A DNA stretch of 64,000 bases from Alteromonas sp. CI.11.F.A3 (GTDB lineage: Bacteria; Pseudomonadota; Gammaproteobacteria; Enterobacterales; Alteromonadaceae). Shown one piece after another: positions 37,936-47,534 of this stretch. Within the stretch, counting starts at the first letter, position 1, and every line of letters starts with the position of its first letter. Both the position numbers and the translations under genes were made by a program. A model generated the notes under the pieces. That model was not told the DNA's origin. It searched no databases and saw only the letters and a program-made list of their open reading frames with translations. The stretch spans positions 3,968,001 through 4,032,000 of the forward strand of contig NZ_CP136708.1 in NCBI RefSeq assembly GCF_032925565.1, written 5' to 3'.

Positions 37936-38126
37936 AGTGGTTATTTTAACTGATTTTTAAGCATCAGGTAATCATTAGAAAATGGCAGAATGGCGCAAAG
38001 CCCCATTTACACTTTTCATTAACTTCAGCGTATTGACAATTTTCTAATCTGGCAGTTAAACGCCAATTGACTAAAACAAAAAATAATTACTAATTATCAT
38101 TGAGTTAGAATAAAAATCTAGCGTTA

Positions 38127-38170
38127 AGCTCGTTTTATATTGCTTCTTTGGGCAATATGAAAAGCGAGCT
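38127..38170. other. Long imperfect hairpin in the gap between the second acnB and the sugar dehydrogenase
   Basis: AGCTCG-TTTTATATTGC pairs with GCAATATGAAAAGCGAGCT around an eight-base loop, the two arms differing by two extra bases. No U run. The rest of 37936-38262 is AT-rich and holds no gene I can support; TTGACA occurs at about 38033 on the plus strand without a good partner. Confidence 0.5.
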
Positions 38171-38262
38171 ATACAAAGCACGACTTATCTTAGGTATTTC
38201 TCGTATTTATGGTCGAACCAGATGAAATAATAAACAATAATGTTGTAATTTTACAATATTTT

Positions 38263-39660
38263 CTAATTATTAGATTCAATGTGATAAATCTGAGCTAGTT
38301 CTGAGCTAGTAGCCGCGACTGAAGGATCAGGTTGTAGTAACTGTATAAGCTTGGCACTTTCCCCATCAGTCAGCACATAAACACCGCCATCGCCCCCTAC
38401 TGCCACATCACGAACCCGTTGATTTATTGAAGAAAAAACTCTTCGATACTGAAAAGGCTGGCTTGATACGTCAACCGCATAAAGCGCTTTCGCTTTTAAG
38501 GCAGAAACAAGCAAGTGATTAGAGAGTGCCGGAAAAGTATTGTGGTTGTATATCGCCATGGATGATGGCGCTATAGATGGCGTCCAATCCACGAGTGGGT
38601 TAACCATGCCTTCGTATTGATTAAAGGGGGAAATGGTTGCCCCAGAATAGTCCCTTCCTAGCGTAACCACCGGCCAACCATAGTTCGCACCAGACGTAAG
38701 CTTGTTTAGTTCATCGCCGCCATCTGGGCCGTGTTCATGCAAGTAAACGTCACCATTTTGCATTTTCACTAACCCTTGTGGGTTCCTGTGCCCAAAGGTG
38801 TAAACAAACGGTGCATTGTTAAAAGGCACATTCGAGGCAGGCTTTCCTTCTATGGTAAAACGAAGCACTTTCCCTAACTGTGAACTTAATACTTGGGCCT
38901 GTTCTCGGTAATCGAAACCGTCTCCTGTAGTCACCAACCAAGTGCCATCATCCATGGCCACCAGCTTGCCACCAAAATGCACTGGCGTAGCCTTGCTGTC
39001 GTTAATTTCTATTACTGGTGTGAGTGCTTCAATTTGCCCATTATCAGCCAAAACTCCGCGCATGATTGCCAAACGATTCGCGTCGTCGGTGCCCTTCGAG
39101 TACGAAAAAAGAATGACTTTCGAAGTGCTAAAATCAGGAGAAAGCGCCATGTGCAGCAGACCGCCCTGCCCTTTTTGATAAAGCTGTGGAAGGGGTAATT
39201 TTTGTTGAGCCAAGGTTTTTCGAGCTGATGCTTGTGCTAACCCGGCTTGTTTGGGCGAAGATGGTTTGCCAGAACTACCCACAGTAGAAGGTACGGTGAC
39301 AATCGTGCCGTCTCGTTCTGCCACTAGCCAGCTGCTATCGGGCAATTGCAAAAGTGCTTTGGGGTAATGCAGAGCATCGGTGATTACCCTAGTTATTGCC
39401 GTATCAGAAGTTAGTGCCTTAGAGGCTTGTTCTTCAATAGTACGTTTACCCGAGGTATCTGCTGAAGCACAGTAGGTTGATAATGAACTCAAGCACGTAA
39501 GCATTATCAAGGTTACATGTCGTGAAGGTCGACGCGCCTGGTAGTTTTCATTTCCACGTATTTTGCTCACACGCTTTTTATTGTCTAGTTTTCTATTAGC
39601 TAGTTTTTTAGTATCGAGTTTGTTGATACCAAGCATTGCCCACCCGCTTCGGCTAAACAT
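38263..39660 (-). CDS. PQQ-dependent aldose sugar dehydrogenase-like protein
   Basis: 465 residues. The ATG has a strong GGGGGAAGGA site. An unusually long, very basic N-terminal tail (residues 1-47, many Lys/Arg with KLDTKKLANRKLDNKKR repeats) precedes a hydrophobic stretch (about 48-66, VTLIMLTCLSSLSTYCASA), so export by a signal anchor or late cleavage is likely. The six-bladed propeller of the soluble glucose/sorbosone dehydrogenase family follows: QGGLLHMALSPDF, HFGGKLVAMDDGTWLVTTGD, TFGHRNPQGLVKM, YLHEHGPDGGDELN. It oxidises sugars with PQQ in the periplasm; the natural substrate of this branch (E. coli YliI) is unclear. About 40 residues (122-150) form a low-complexity insert. Confidence 0.88.
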   Translation of the reverse strand: MFSRSGWAMLGINKLDTKKLANRKLDNKKRVSKIRGNENYQARRPSRHVTLIMLTCLSSLSTYCASADTSGKRTIEEQASKALTSDTAITRVITDALHYPKALLQLPDSSWLVAERDGTIVTVPSTVGSSGKPSSPKQAGLAQASARKTLAQQKLPLPQLYQKGQGGLLHMALSPDFSTSKVILFSYSKGTDDANRLAIMRGVLADNGQIEALTPVIEINDSKATPVHFGGKLVAMDDGTWLVTTGDGFDYREQAQVLSSQLGKVLRFTIEGKPASNVPFNNAPFVYTFGHRNPQGLVKMQNGDVYLHEHGPDGGDELNKLTSGANYGWPVVTLGRDYSGATISPFNQYEGMVNPLVDWTPSIAPSSMAIYNHNTFPALSNHLLVSALKAKALYAVDVSSQPFQYRRVFSSINQRVRDVAVGGDGGVYVLTDGESAKLIQLLQPDPSVAATSSELAQIYHIESNN

Positions 39661-39757
39661 AATTTCCTTCCCCCTATTTATTAAGCTACCTTAGCATGCA
39701 ATAGTAGTTTGATTGTTATAACACCTTAAAATAGCGTAAACAGCGGAAACAGCGGTT

Positions 39758-40228
39758 ATGTGGTCTTTTATCAAAAGTTTTCTTCCTGCGTGGTTAGCAA
39801 CCTTTCTAGTGGCTAGCAGTTTACACACGTTTCAAGTACTAAACGCACTATCCAATCTTGGGGTGGCAATATCACTCTCCGACTGGCTATCTACCGCATG
39901 GAAGGATGTAGTAGGTTTGCTACCCACTTATGGCATTATTATCGCTGTTGCACTGTTACTTGCGTTCGGGGTTGTCACTATCATTCGCAAATACGCCATA
40001 AAGCACGACATTACAAAACCTCGCTTTATCACGTTAACGAGCGTGGCGGGTGCAAGTAGTATTGCCGTCGCGTTACTTGCCATGCAGCCTATTCTTAACG
40101 TCACGCTTATTGCAGGCGCACGTGGGTATGATGGCTTTTTACTTCAATGTTTCGCAGGGTTAGTAGGTGGTTTCATTTATGGCTTATTGCGGGCAACGAG
40201 TACGTCGGGTCCACTTTTAAATAGCTAA
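39758..40228 (+). CDS. Four-helix membrane protein of unknown function
   Basis: 156 residues with about four hydrophobic segments: near 8-30, 53-74, 90-110 and 128-146. No motif or charged catalytic pattern seen, and I do not recognise the family. It stands alone, divergent from the sugar dehydrogenase and 232 bases before fadD. Confidence 0.65.
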   Translation: MWSFIKSFLPAWLATFLVASSLHTFQVLNALSNLGVAISLSDWLSTAWKDVVGLLPTYGIIIAVALLLAFGVVTIIRKYAIKHDITKPRFITLTSVAGASSIAVALLAMQPILNVTLIAGARGYDGFLLQCFAGLVGGFIYGLLRATSTSGPLLNS

Positions 40229-40366
40229 TCGCCAGTACTCCCAGCGCCACTCCCAACACTAATATCACGCTGGATACACGCTTAAACCTTGCTCAAACCA
40301 GCAATCCCCAAACCCATTCAAATTTATTCAAACTGTCAGCAATCATCACTGAGGTGAATATTTAGC

Positions 40367-40372
40367 TATAAT
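40367..40372 (+). promoter_or_regulatory. Possible -10 element of fadD
   Basis: A perfect TATAAT 89 bases before the fadD ATG. No recognisable -35 lies at the right distance, so an activator may be needed. The remainder of 40229-40460 shows nothing else. Confidence 0.35.
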
Positions 40373-40460
40373 GTAATAGGTATGTAAATAAAAATGAACA
40401 TTTGTTACTGTAGCGGCATAGTCATCTTTCATTGAAACCTCTCATTCAGGATAAAGCATT

Positions 40461-42029
40461 ATGTTAACGTACCCAGAAAACGTTACTTGCCTGGCCGACA
40501 ATATTGAAGCCGTTCTTATTAAGCATGCTGATAAGCCTGCGTATACCGCATTAGGTCAAACCCTTACCTTCAAAGAAATAGACGAAAAATCTGCTGCCTT
40601 AGCGCGCTACTTCACTCATGAAGCCAAGCTAGAAGCTGGCGACAGAATTGCTATCCAGCTGCCTAACCTCATTCAAAACCCTATTGCCGTTTATGCTGCT
40701 TTGCGCGCCGGCTTGGTAGTGGTTAACACTAACCCGCTTTATACCGAGCGGGAAATGAAGCACCAATTTACTGATAGCGGCGCGACAGCGTTAGTTATCT
40801 TAAGTGATTTACTGCCAAAATTTGATGCCATTAAAAGCGACACGCAAATTAAAACCGTCGTTGCTACATCGGCGACTGAATTATTAGATGCTGCTACGGC
40901 GCCAACTATGACAGGCACAGTTTCGTTAACTGATGCGATTAACGCCGGTGCAGATTTGCCCGCAGTTGTGAGGCCTAAAACAGAGTTTGAAGCCCTTGCC
41001 ATGTTGCAATACACAGGAGGAACTACCGGTGTATCTAAAGGCGCAGCCCTTAGCCATAAAAACGTTATGAGCAATAGCGTTCAAATGCTTGACCACCTAG
41101 GCGGTTTCTTCAAAGAAGGTGAAGAAGTGGTAGTTTGTCCACTTCCTTTGTATCACATTTATGCCTTTACGGTTTGTATGATGGCGCTGTTCGCAAAGGG
41201 CAGCCATATCGTGCTTATTCCGAATCCTCGCGATATCGACGGCTTCATTCAAACATTAAAGCCGCACAAAATTACCGCGTTTGCGGGTATCAACACGTTG
41301 TTTGTTGGTTTGGGTCGTCACCCAGAATTTGCCAAGCTCGATTTTTCAAAACTGCATTTAACCATGTCTGGTGGTACGGCCCTCACTCAAGGCGCGGTAT
41401 CTATATGGAAACAAGTAACCGGCAATACTATAACTGAAGGTTACGGGTTGTCAGAAACCGCGCCAGTGGTTTCTTTTAACCTACCTGGCGAGGAAGAAAT
41501 TGGTACTGTTGGTAAACCACTGCAAGATACTGAAGTTGCCTTGCTAGACAGCTACGATAATCCAGTGGCCGAGGGTGAATCAGGGCAAATTGCGGTTCGT
41601 GGACCACAAGTTATGCTGGGCTATTGGAACAGAGACGATGAAACCGCAAAAGTTATGACCAAAGATGGCTACTTCAAAACTGGTGATATCGGCATTTGGG
41701 TAGCATCTGGCGCACTTAAAATTGTCGATCGCTTGAAAGACATGATTATTGTTTCTGGCTTCAATGTGTACCCTAATGAAGTAGAAGATGTACTCACTGC
41801 CCACCCAGATATTATGGAAGCCGCTGTAGTCGGTAAACCAGATGATAAATCTGGTGAGCGAGTATGCGCGTTCATCACCGTAAGCAAACCCGTTACTAAC
41901 GATGACATCATTGCGTTTTGCAAAGAAAGCTTAACCAATTACAAAGTCCCTAAGGAACTTACCGTTTTAGAAGAGCTGCCTAAATCGACCGTAGGGAAAA
42001 TACTCCGTAGAGAGCTGCGTTCAGCCTAA
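40461..42029 (+). CDS. fadD: Long-chain fatty acid-CoA ligase, FadD type
   Basis: 522 residues, somewhat shorter than E. coli FadD (561). ANL-superfamily motifs: P-loop-like LQYTGGTTGVSKGA, CPLPLYHIYAF, linker-region TEGYGLSETAP, GYFKTGDIG, the hinge DRLKDMIIVSGFNVYPNEVE, and the C-terminal catalytic Lys in LPKSTVGKILRREL. It activates fatty acids to acyl-CoA through an acyl-adenylate on the inner face of the cytoplasmic membrane. Downstream is a 13-bp perfect inverted repeat that should end the transcript. Single-gene unit. Confidence 0.93.
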   Translation: MLTYPENVTCLADNIEAVLIKHADKPAYTALGQTLTFKEIDEKSAALARYFTHEAKLEAGDRIAIQLPNLIQNPIAVYAALRAGLVVVNTNPLYTEREMKHQFTDSGATALVILSDLLPKFDAIKSDTQIKTVVATSATELLDAATAPTMTGTVSLTDAINAGADLPAVVRPKTEFEALAMLQYTGGTTGVSKGAALSHKNVMSNSVQMLDHLGGFFKEGEEVVVCPLPLYHIYAFTVCMMALFAKGSHIVLIPNPRDIDGFIQTLKPHKITAFAGINTLFVGLGRHPEFAKLDFSKLHLTMSGGTALTQGAVSIWKQVTGNTITEGYGLSETAPVVSFNLPGEEEIGTVGKPLQDTEVALLDSYDNPVAEGESGQIAVRGPQVMLGYWNRDDETAKVMTKDGYFKTGDIGIWVASGALKIVDRLKDMIIVSGFNVYPNEVEDVLTAHPDIMEAAVVGKPDDKSGERVCAFITVSKPVTNDDIIAFCKESLTNYKVPKELTVLEELPKSTVGKILRRELRSA

Positions 42030-42063
42030 ATTGCCTTAGCGCTACTTGCCGTTAATGTGAATA

Positions 42064-42103
42064 AAATCAGGTTATTGCTACCAAAGAATAACCTGATTTG
42101 TTT
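42064..42103 (+). terminator. Terminator after fadD
   Basis: AAATCAGGTTATT (42064-42076) and AATAACCTGATTT (42087-42099) are perfect 13-bp inverted repeats with a ten-base loop, followed by GTTT. The U run is short but the stem is long. Confidence 0.75.
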
Positions 42104-42167
42104 GCTGCAATACCATTTCCGTTCTATAAATAATCTATTAAGCCCAACGTAAGTCTGCCCCAACGCT

Positions 42168-45100
42168 GTGAACTCCCTTTTAATCAAGCAAATCAAAGCT
42201 GCATTTTCTTGTGAAAACAACGAAGAAGGCGAACTTTGGTTAGACGATATACTCAATAAAACTGCTTTGTTAGACAATCATGATGCATCCCGCCTTACCA
42301 CGGGGCTTAGTGCATTGCTTGCCTCTATTGACAATACATACCGTCAACATGGTCTTGAGGCCGAAGATGAGACAACAAGCGGCGGGTACGCACGTAAAAG
42401 TAGTACGGATAGGCCGACTTTAGAACAAGGGCAAACCTGGCCGCAAGAATTAGCCGCCATTACAGATAACCTTGTTCAATCGGTTAATGCATTATTAACG
42501 GCGCAAGCGCGACCTGAAATTGATAATGACATTGCTAGCCTAGCCTCGCTGTCCACCTTAGTTTTAGACTTAATTACTGAGCAACAACACAAAGAAAACG
42601 ACATGCTGATCCAGAGACGAGCAATGGATCAGCACAGCATTGTGATCACCCTCGACTTAAACGGCACTATCTTAAGTGCTAATGATAAGTGCTGTCAGTT
42701 ATCTGAATTTACTCGAGACGAGCTTATTGGGAACAATGCGGATATGCTCAATGTTAAAAATGTTCCCTTATCTACACGCCTCGGTATTCTGCAATCCTTA
42801 TTTAAAGGTGAGATTTGGCACGGCGAGCTTCAAAGTATTACTAAATCCGGTACCCCTTGGTTTGTATTTTGTACCATCGTACCCAACATTAATGACCAAG
42901 GCCGTGTTGAAAACTTGGTCGTGCTGTGCACCGATATTTCCAATCAGAAAAGGTTAGAAAAAAGGCTAGAGACAGGTAGGCAGTTTTATCAAAGCATTAC
43001 TAATAGCATTGGTGAAGGCGTATATGCTGTAGACGCCAAAGGCAAAACTCAATTTTTAAACCCTGAAGCATCACGTTTATTAGGGTGGGAATTAGAGGAT
43101 TTACAAAGCCATAGATTCCACAACGCGGTTCATTATCAAAAAGAAGATGGCACACTTTTATCAAGAGATGATTGTGCCGTAAATCATGCTATTCGTGTGG
43201 GAAAAACCTATAGCTCCGATGAAGACTTCTTTACCGATAAGCGAGGACGGATCTTCCCGATTTCAATTGTTGCAGTTCCCCTTGAGGACATTCATGGTGA
43301 GCCTAACGGGCACGTGGGTGTATTTCGCGATATAAGTGGCCGGAAAGGGTTAGAACGGCAGCTACAGCACGCCTACAAAGAAGCCGCTAACGCTAACAAA
43401 GCTAAGGGTGATTTCTTAGCCACAATGAGCCATGAAATTCGCACGCCTATGAATGCCATTATTGGCTTAACTCATTTAGCAATTGAAAGTGATAATCAGG
43501 CGCAGCAGCAGAACTACATGTCCAAGGTGAAAGGCAGCGCCACCTCGTTGCTCACGCTAATAAACGGCATTTTAGATTTTTCAAAAGTTGAGGCCCAACA
43601 AATTGAATTACACCGCGCTGACTTTAATCTTGCCGATATGATGAACAAGCTCGCGCAAGTGTTTCAGCATAAAGCGCGTCAAAAGCACCTACAGTTACTT
43701 TTCGATATGCGTTTAGACACAGATGTTACCTGTAAAGGTGACAGTGACAAAATTTATCAGGTGTTGGTTAATTTACTGGGAAATGCAATTAAGTTCACTC
43801 GTCACGGTTTCGTTAAGTTAGTCGTTAGCCAACAAGGAGAGGCGCTTTCTTTTTGTGTGAGCGATACTGGTATTGGCATTGATGAAGACAACAAAGAAAA
43901 ACTGTTCAATGCCTTCGTGCAGGCAGATGCGTCAATTTCGAGGGAGTATGGCGGCACTGGGTTAGGGTTGGCCATTAGTAAGCGCTTAGTTGAGCTAATG
44001 CATGGTGAACTTGAATTCACCAGTGAGCTTGGCAAAGGGACTCACTTTTGTTTTACCCTACCTGGAATGGTTCATGAAAAGGCTAAGGAAATTGGTCGTG
44101 GAAAGGCTAATGAGACAATCTCAATAAATGCGAGTCAAGCCGCGCCCATGCGGGAATTGAATCATCCATTGCTGTGTGTGAATACCAGTCAAGATATGGA
44201 TGAAGCGAACAATATTTTAGCTCACACACTGTCGCGACTATCCATACCTTGCCACTTTATTAACGGGAATGCAGATACGTTCCCAGCCAGCCGTCATGAT
44301 GTAATTGTGTTGCTTCCCGCTAAGCCCGCAGCTTGGCAAAAATTCGTCAACCACATAAAACTTGGTGAATATGAAAATTTGAACCTGATGTGTATTGTCA
44401 CTCCCGTCGACACCGAAGAAGCCAAGCGACGATTACAATCTGTCAAACTCAACATGCTTAATATAATAGAGCTACCTTTTACCGATGTTCACATCTTACG
44501 GGCATTATTTCCAACCTCTGGTTCCACGTTAGCAACGCACGCCGACGGACTGGAAAGTAAGCTCTGGCGTAAGCGACGCTTAGCAGGAAAGCACGCCCTA
44601 TTGGTTGATGATGACAGTATTAGTCTTGAAATAGCGCAACAAATTTTACTTGATGCAGGGTTGAAAGTCACCACAGCAACCTCTGGTGAGCAGGCCTTGG
44701 CATTGGGTAAGAGTAACAACTTCGATGTGGTACTGCTCGATTGTATTCTTCCCAAAAAAAGCGGATTCACTGTTGCTGAAGAACTCAATAATTTAAACGG
44801 CTGGCACTGCCCTATTATTGCACTTAGTGCTGATAGTAGTAGCGAGAACATACAAAAAGGGGCTAGCGTAGGTATGTGCGCGCACTTGTTAAAACCCGCA
44901 AGCGCGGCTGAAATATTACATGTCATCGATATCAACATCCATACTTCTGCCAATTTAAGTAACATGCATGACAGTGACGACCCCTATCTTACGTCCATCG
45001 CTGAGTTTTACTCAAATTACGGAAATGCAGAATTACTCGCGCAGCTTATTAATATCATGATTGAAAACGATTCAAAGCATGATGCCATTAACTCGCTCTT

Positions 45101-45503
45101 GGACGATGCAAAAAAAATAGGAGCTGATACCTTGGTGGCCGCGCTAGAAGGGCTACCAAGCAGCCTTGAAAACAAATCTAATTATGCGCATAAGATATCT
45201 AACATCTCTTTCGCTTTAGACGCCACTCTTCGACTTATTGCTCATACGCTTTCATTGCCAAACGAGTATGATGAAAAAGAAGTAGAAGAGACATTATCTA
45301 TCTCAGATTTATCAGCGGTGATCACAAGCCTTGAATCTTACGATGCTGAGGCAGTGTCTCTGCTATCAGCGCTATACAACAAACATGCATCATCAGCATC
45401 GGCACATGCATTAAACCATGCAAGGCAACTTGTTAGTGTTTACGATTACGGCCGAGCACTTGAAGAACTTTTACGCCTAAGGGATACACTGCTAAATGGC
45501 TGA
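42168..45503 (+). CDS. Soluble hybrid sensor histidine kinase with two PAS domains
   Basis: 1111 residues, no membrane segment, GTG start without an obvious ribosome binding site. Order: variable N-terminus (1-135), PAS (about 145-265; ITLDLNGTILSANDKCCQLSE), PAS/PAC (275-400; FLNPEASRLLGWELEDLQ), HisKA with His422 in ATMSHEIRTPMNAI, HATPase (about 515-645; LLGNAIKFTRHG, GTGLGLAIS). Next a degenerate receiver-like stretch (665-790), then a true receiver with Asp858 in VVLLDCILPKKSG. The tail (about 930-1111) is helical and has YAHKISNISFALDA, which looks like a decayed HPt site lacking the normal Gly. The stop overlaps the HD-GYP gene by eight bases, so that protein is the likely phosphotransfer or output partner. 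Confidence 0.92.
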   Translation: MNSLLIKQIKAAFSCENNEEGELWLDDILNKTALLDNHDASRLTTGLSALLASIDNTYRQHGLEAEDETTSGGYARKSSTDRPTLEQGQTWPQELAAITDNLVQSVNALLTAQARPEIDNDIASLASLSTLVLDLITEQQHKENDMLIQRRAMDQHSIVITLDLNGTILSANDKCCQLSEFTRDELIGNNADMLNVKNVPLSTRLGILQSLFKGEIWHGELQSITKSGTPWFVFCTIVPNINDQGRVENLVVLCTDISNQKRLEKRLETGRQFYQSITNSIGEGVYAVDAKGKTQFLNPEASRLLGWELEDLQSHRFHNAVHYQKEDGTLLSRDDCAVNHAIRVGKTYSSDEDFFTDKRGRIFPISIVAVPLEDIHGEPNGHVGVFRDISGRKGLERQLQHAYKEAANANKAKGDFLATMSHEIRTPMNAIIGLTHLAIESDNQAQQQNYMSKVKGSATSLLTLINGILDFSKVEAQQIELHRADFNLADMMNKLAQVFQHKARQKHLQLLFDMRLDTDVTCKGDSDKIYQVLVNLLGNAIKFTRHGFVKLVVSQQGEALSFCVSDTGIGIDEDNKEKLFNAFVQADASISREYGGTGLGLAISKRLVELMHGELEFTSELGKGTHFCFTLPGMVHEKAKEIGRGKANETISINASQAAPMRELNHPLLCVNTSQDMDEANNILAHTLSRLSIPCHFINGNADTFPASRHDVIVLLPAKPAAWQKFVNHIKLGEYENLNLMCIVTPVDTEEAKRRLQSVKLNMLNIIELPFTDVHILRALFPTSGSTLATHADGLESKLWRKRRLAGKHALLVDDDSISLEIAQQILLDAGLKVTTATSGEQALALGKSNNFDVVLLDCILPKKSGFTVAEELNNLNGWHCPIIALSADSSSENIQKGASVGMCAHLLKPASAAEILHVIDINIHTSANLSNMHDSDDPYLTSIAEFYSNYGNAELLAQLINIMIENDSKHDAINSLLDDAKKIGADTLVAALEGLPSSLENKSNYAHKISNISFALDATLRLIAHTLSLPNEYDEKEVEETLSISDLSAVITSLESYDAEAVSLLSALYNKHASSASAHALNHARQLVSVYDYGRALEELLRLRDTLLNG

Positions 45504-46590
45504 TAACCAAAAATCGAAAAAGACGGATTTTAGTATTTTAGTCGTCGACGACGAGCCAGCAAATATCGATTTATTGCAGGGTATTTTGTCGCCTTATTAC
45601 CAAGTAAAAGTTGCGCCCACTGGGCATATTGCATTGAAAGTTGTAGAGCAGTTCACCCCAGACCTTATTTTACTCGATATTATGATGCCGGGTATTGATG
45701 GGCATGAGGTATGCAGACAAATTAAAACCTCACCAGAACTTGCCCCCAGGCTGGCTAAAGTGCCTATCATCTTTGTTACCGCGTTGGGTCAAGGTCAAGA
45801 TGAAGAGAAAGGCTTTGAATTAGGCGCAGTAGATTATATTACTAAGCCTATCTCCCCCGCATTGGTACTTGCTAGAGTAAAAACACATATCTCGTTAGCG
45901 CATCAAGTAAGAGTAACTGAACAAGAAGTTAAAATCAGAACGCAGGAGTTGCTTCGTAGTCAGCAAAGCGCGATTAGTATGTTGGCTGCTGCAGGACATT
46001 ACAACGATACTGACACCGGCCATCACATTTGGCGCATGGCTGCTTATTGTCAGTGCTTAGCTTTAGCCTCTGGTTGGTCACCTGACGACGCCTCATTACT
46101 GGCACAAGCCGCGCCGATGCACGATACCGGGAAAATAGGTATCCCCGATAGTATTTTAAAAGCCCCTAGGCGACTTACCTATGATGAAATGGAAGTAATG
46201 CGCACCCATGCGGCAATTGGGTATGAAATATTAACCCGCAGTAATTCCCCCTTGTTTAGCTTGGCGGCAGAAATTGCACGCTATCATCATGAAAAGTGGG
46301 ATGGCAGTGGTTATCCTTATTCATTGAAACGCGAACACATTCCGGTAAGTGCACGTATTGTGGCAATTGCCGATGTGTTTGATGCCTTAACAATGAAGCG
46401 CCCTTATAAGAAAGCGTGGCCAGATGAAGAAGCTTTTGCCTACATTGAAGGTGAATCGGGCAAACATTTCGACCCAGAATTAGTGTCTACTTTTTTGTCT
46501 ATTAGAGATGAAATTCTTAAAACAAAAGCTTATTGGAATGAACTTGAAGCTAGAAATGAACTGCCATCAATAGAAGCCTTTCTTCCCTGA
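45496..46590 (+). CDS. Response regulator with HD-GYP domain, putative c-di-GMP phosphodiesterase
   Basis: 364 residues. Receiver domain at 10-135 with phospho-acceptor Asp61 in LILLDIMMPGIDGHE and the switch residues TALG and TKPIS. A short coiled linker follows, then the HD-GYP domain (150-350): GHHIWRM, MHDTGKIGIPD (HD pair), ARYHHEKWDGSGYPY (HHE and GYP), ARIVAIADVFDALT. All catalytic residues are present, so hydrolysis of cyclic di-GMP is expected. Overlap of its ATG with the end of the hybrid kinase gene implies translational coupling and a shared pathway. Confidence 0.94.
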   Translation: MADNQKSKKTDFSILVVDDEPANIDLLQGILSPYYQVKVAPTGHIALKVVEQFTPDLILLDIMMPGIDGHEVCRQIKTSPELAPRLAKVPIIFVTALGQGQDEEKGFELGAVDYITKPISPALVLARVKTHISLAHQVRVTEQEVKIRTQELLRSQQSAISMLAAAGHYNDTDTGHHIWRMAAYCQCLALASGWSPDDASLLAQAAPMHDTGKIGIPDSILKAPRRLTYDEMEVMRTHAAIGYEILTRSNSPLFSLAAEIARYHHEKWDGSGYPYSLKREHIPVSARIVAIADVFDALTMKRPYKKAWPDEEAFAYIEGESGKHFDPELVSTFLSIRDEILKTKAYWNELEARNELPSIEAFLP

Positions 46591-46604
46591 GCTTTTATTC
46601 CTAG

Positions 46605-46624
46605 AGCCTCAATCCCCTGAGGCT
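46605..46624 (+). other. Hairpin after the HD-GYP gene
   Basis: AGCCTCA/TGAGGCT perfect seven-pair stem with a six-base loop, 14 bases past the stop. There is no U run, so it is a weak terminator candidate or an mRNA end stabiliser. Confidence 0.4.
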
Positions 46625-46827
46625 TCCGTGAATGGCGCTAATCATCGATAGCGGTTTATAGCTCAAAATATTGCGGTGAAACCGCAGATTTCAGCGTTAA
46701 CTTGTTAGTTCAATTTTCTCTAAACTATCAGAATAAAATTGTCATATTTAATCGAATAAACCACGTCTTTTTTTAGAATTGGGTTACCTATATTCCTCCC
46801 TCATATAGGGCGTTGGAGGAACATACT

Positions 46828-47409
46828 ATGACTAACACACACATTTTTACCCTTGCTGCATTATTCACACTATTACTTACCCCATTTGCTGTTAATAGCA
46901 GCGAGCGCCAATCACCTAGCTTATGGCCAACACCACGTCAAAGCGCTCATGGCTACGCTATCGACTTCATACGTGGAGAAGGCGCTGTAAATGGTATCAA
47001 ATTAGCCTATCAATATAATATCGATCAGCCTTTAAATGTAAGTTGGCCCATGACCTTAACCATGGAAACCAGTGCTAACTTTTGGGAATATGGCGACGAT
47101 AATCAGTACGACTCAAATGTAGTACTTGCCCTTTCACCTATTTTTCGGTTTCCACTGACCACAGTGTTTAACAAGCCTATCGATTTAGAGTTGGGCATTG
47201 GCGTGTCCTTGCTAGACGATACACAGTTTGCAGGTAAAGATGTGTCTACCCATTATCAGTTTGAAGATAGGATTGGGTTTTCGACCACGTTCGGGCAATA
47301 CCAAGAATATCGCGTGTCTCTGCGCTACTTTCACTATTCGAACGCAGGTTTTAAGAAGCCTAATCCAGGATTAGATTTTGTGTCGTTATCTTTTAGCCAA
47401 CGGCTTTAA
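46828..47409 (+). CDS. PagL-type lipid A 3-O-deacylase
   Basis: 193 residues from the ATG at 46828, which follows TGGAGGAA; an upstream TTG in frame is spurious. Signal peptide near residues 1-23 (cleaved about VNS-SE). The mature protein is a small eight-stranded beta-barrel. The family hallmark is at the C-terminal end: YFHYSNAGFKKPNPGLDF, where His and Ser of the His-x-Ser-Asn sequence are the catalytic pair. It removes the 3-O acyl chain of lipid A in the outer membrane, lowering endotoxicity in pathogens; in a marine bacterium it would remodel the outer leaflet. Stands alone. A preceding 237-bp gap shows no clear promoter. Confidence 0.88.
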   Translation: MTNTHIFTLAALFTLLLTPFAVNSSERQSPSLWPTPRQSAHGYAIDFIRGEGAVNGIKLAYQYNIDQPLNVSWPMTLTMETSANFWEYGDDNQYDSNVVLALSPIFRFPLTTVFNKPIDLELGIGVSLLDDTQFAGKDVSTHYQFEDRIGFSTTFGQYQEYRVSLRYFHYSNAGFKKPNPGLDFVSLSFSQRL

Positions 47410-47455
47410 AAATAAAACTTCAGCCCAGTGGGCTAATAATTACAACAACACAAAC

Positions 47456-47495
47456 AAAAACGCCGCCGGCTCGTGTAGATGCCTGCGGCGGTTTT
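47456..47495 (-). terminator. Bidirectional terminator, end of the tonB operon
   Basis: CGCCGC-CGGC and GCCTGCGGCG pair with a small mismatch around a ten-base loop, with A and T runs on the two sides. It closes the minus-strand ttpC/tonB operon and the plus-strand pagL gene. Confidence 0.85.
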
Positions 47496-47534
47496 CATAT
47501 CACGTATATGCGTTTAAGCGTGTTAGCTGTCGCT

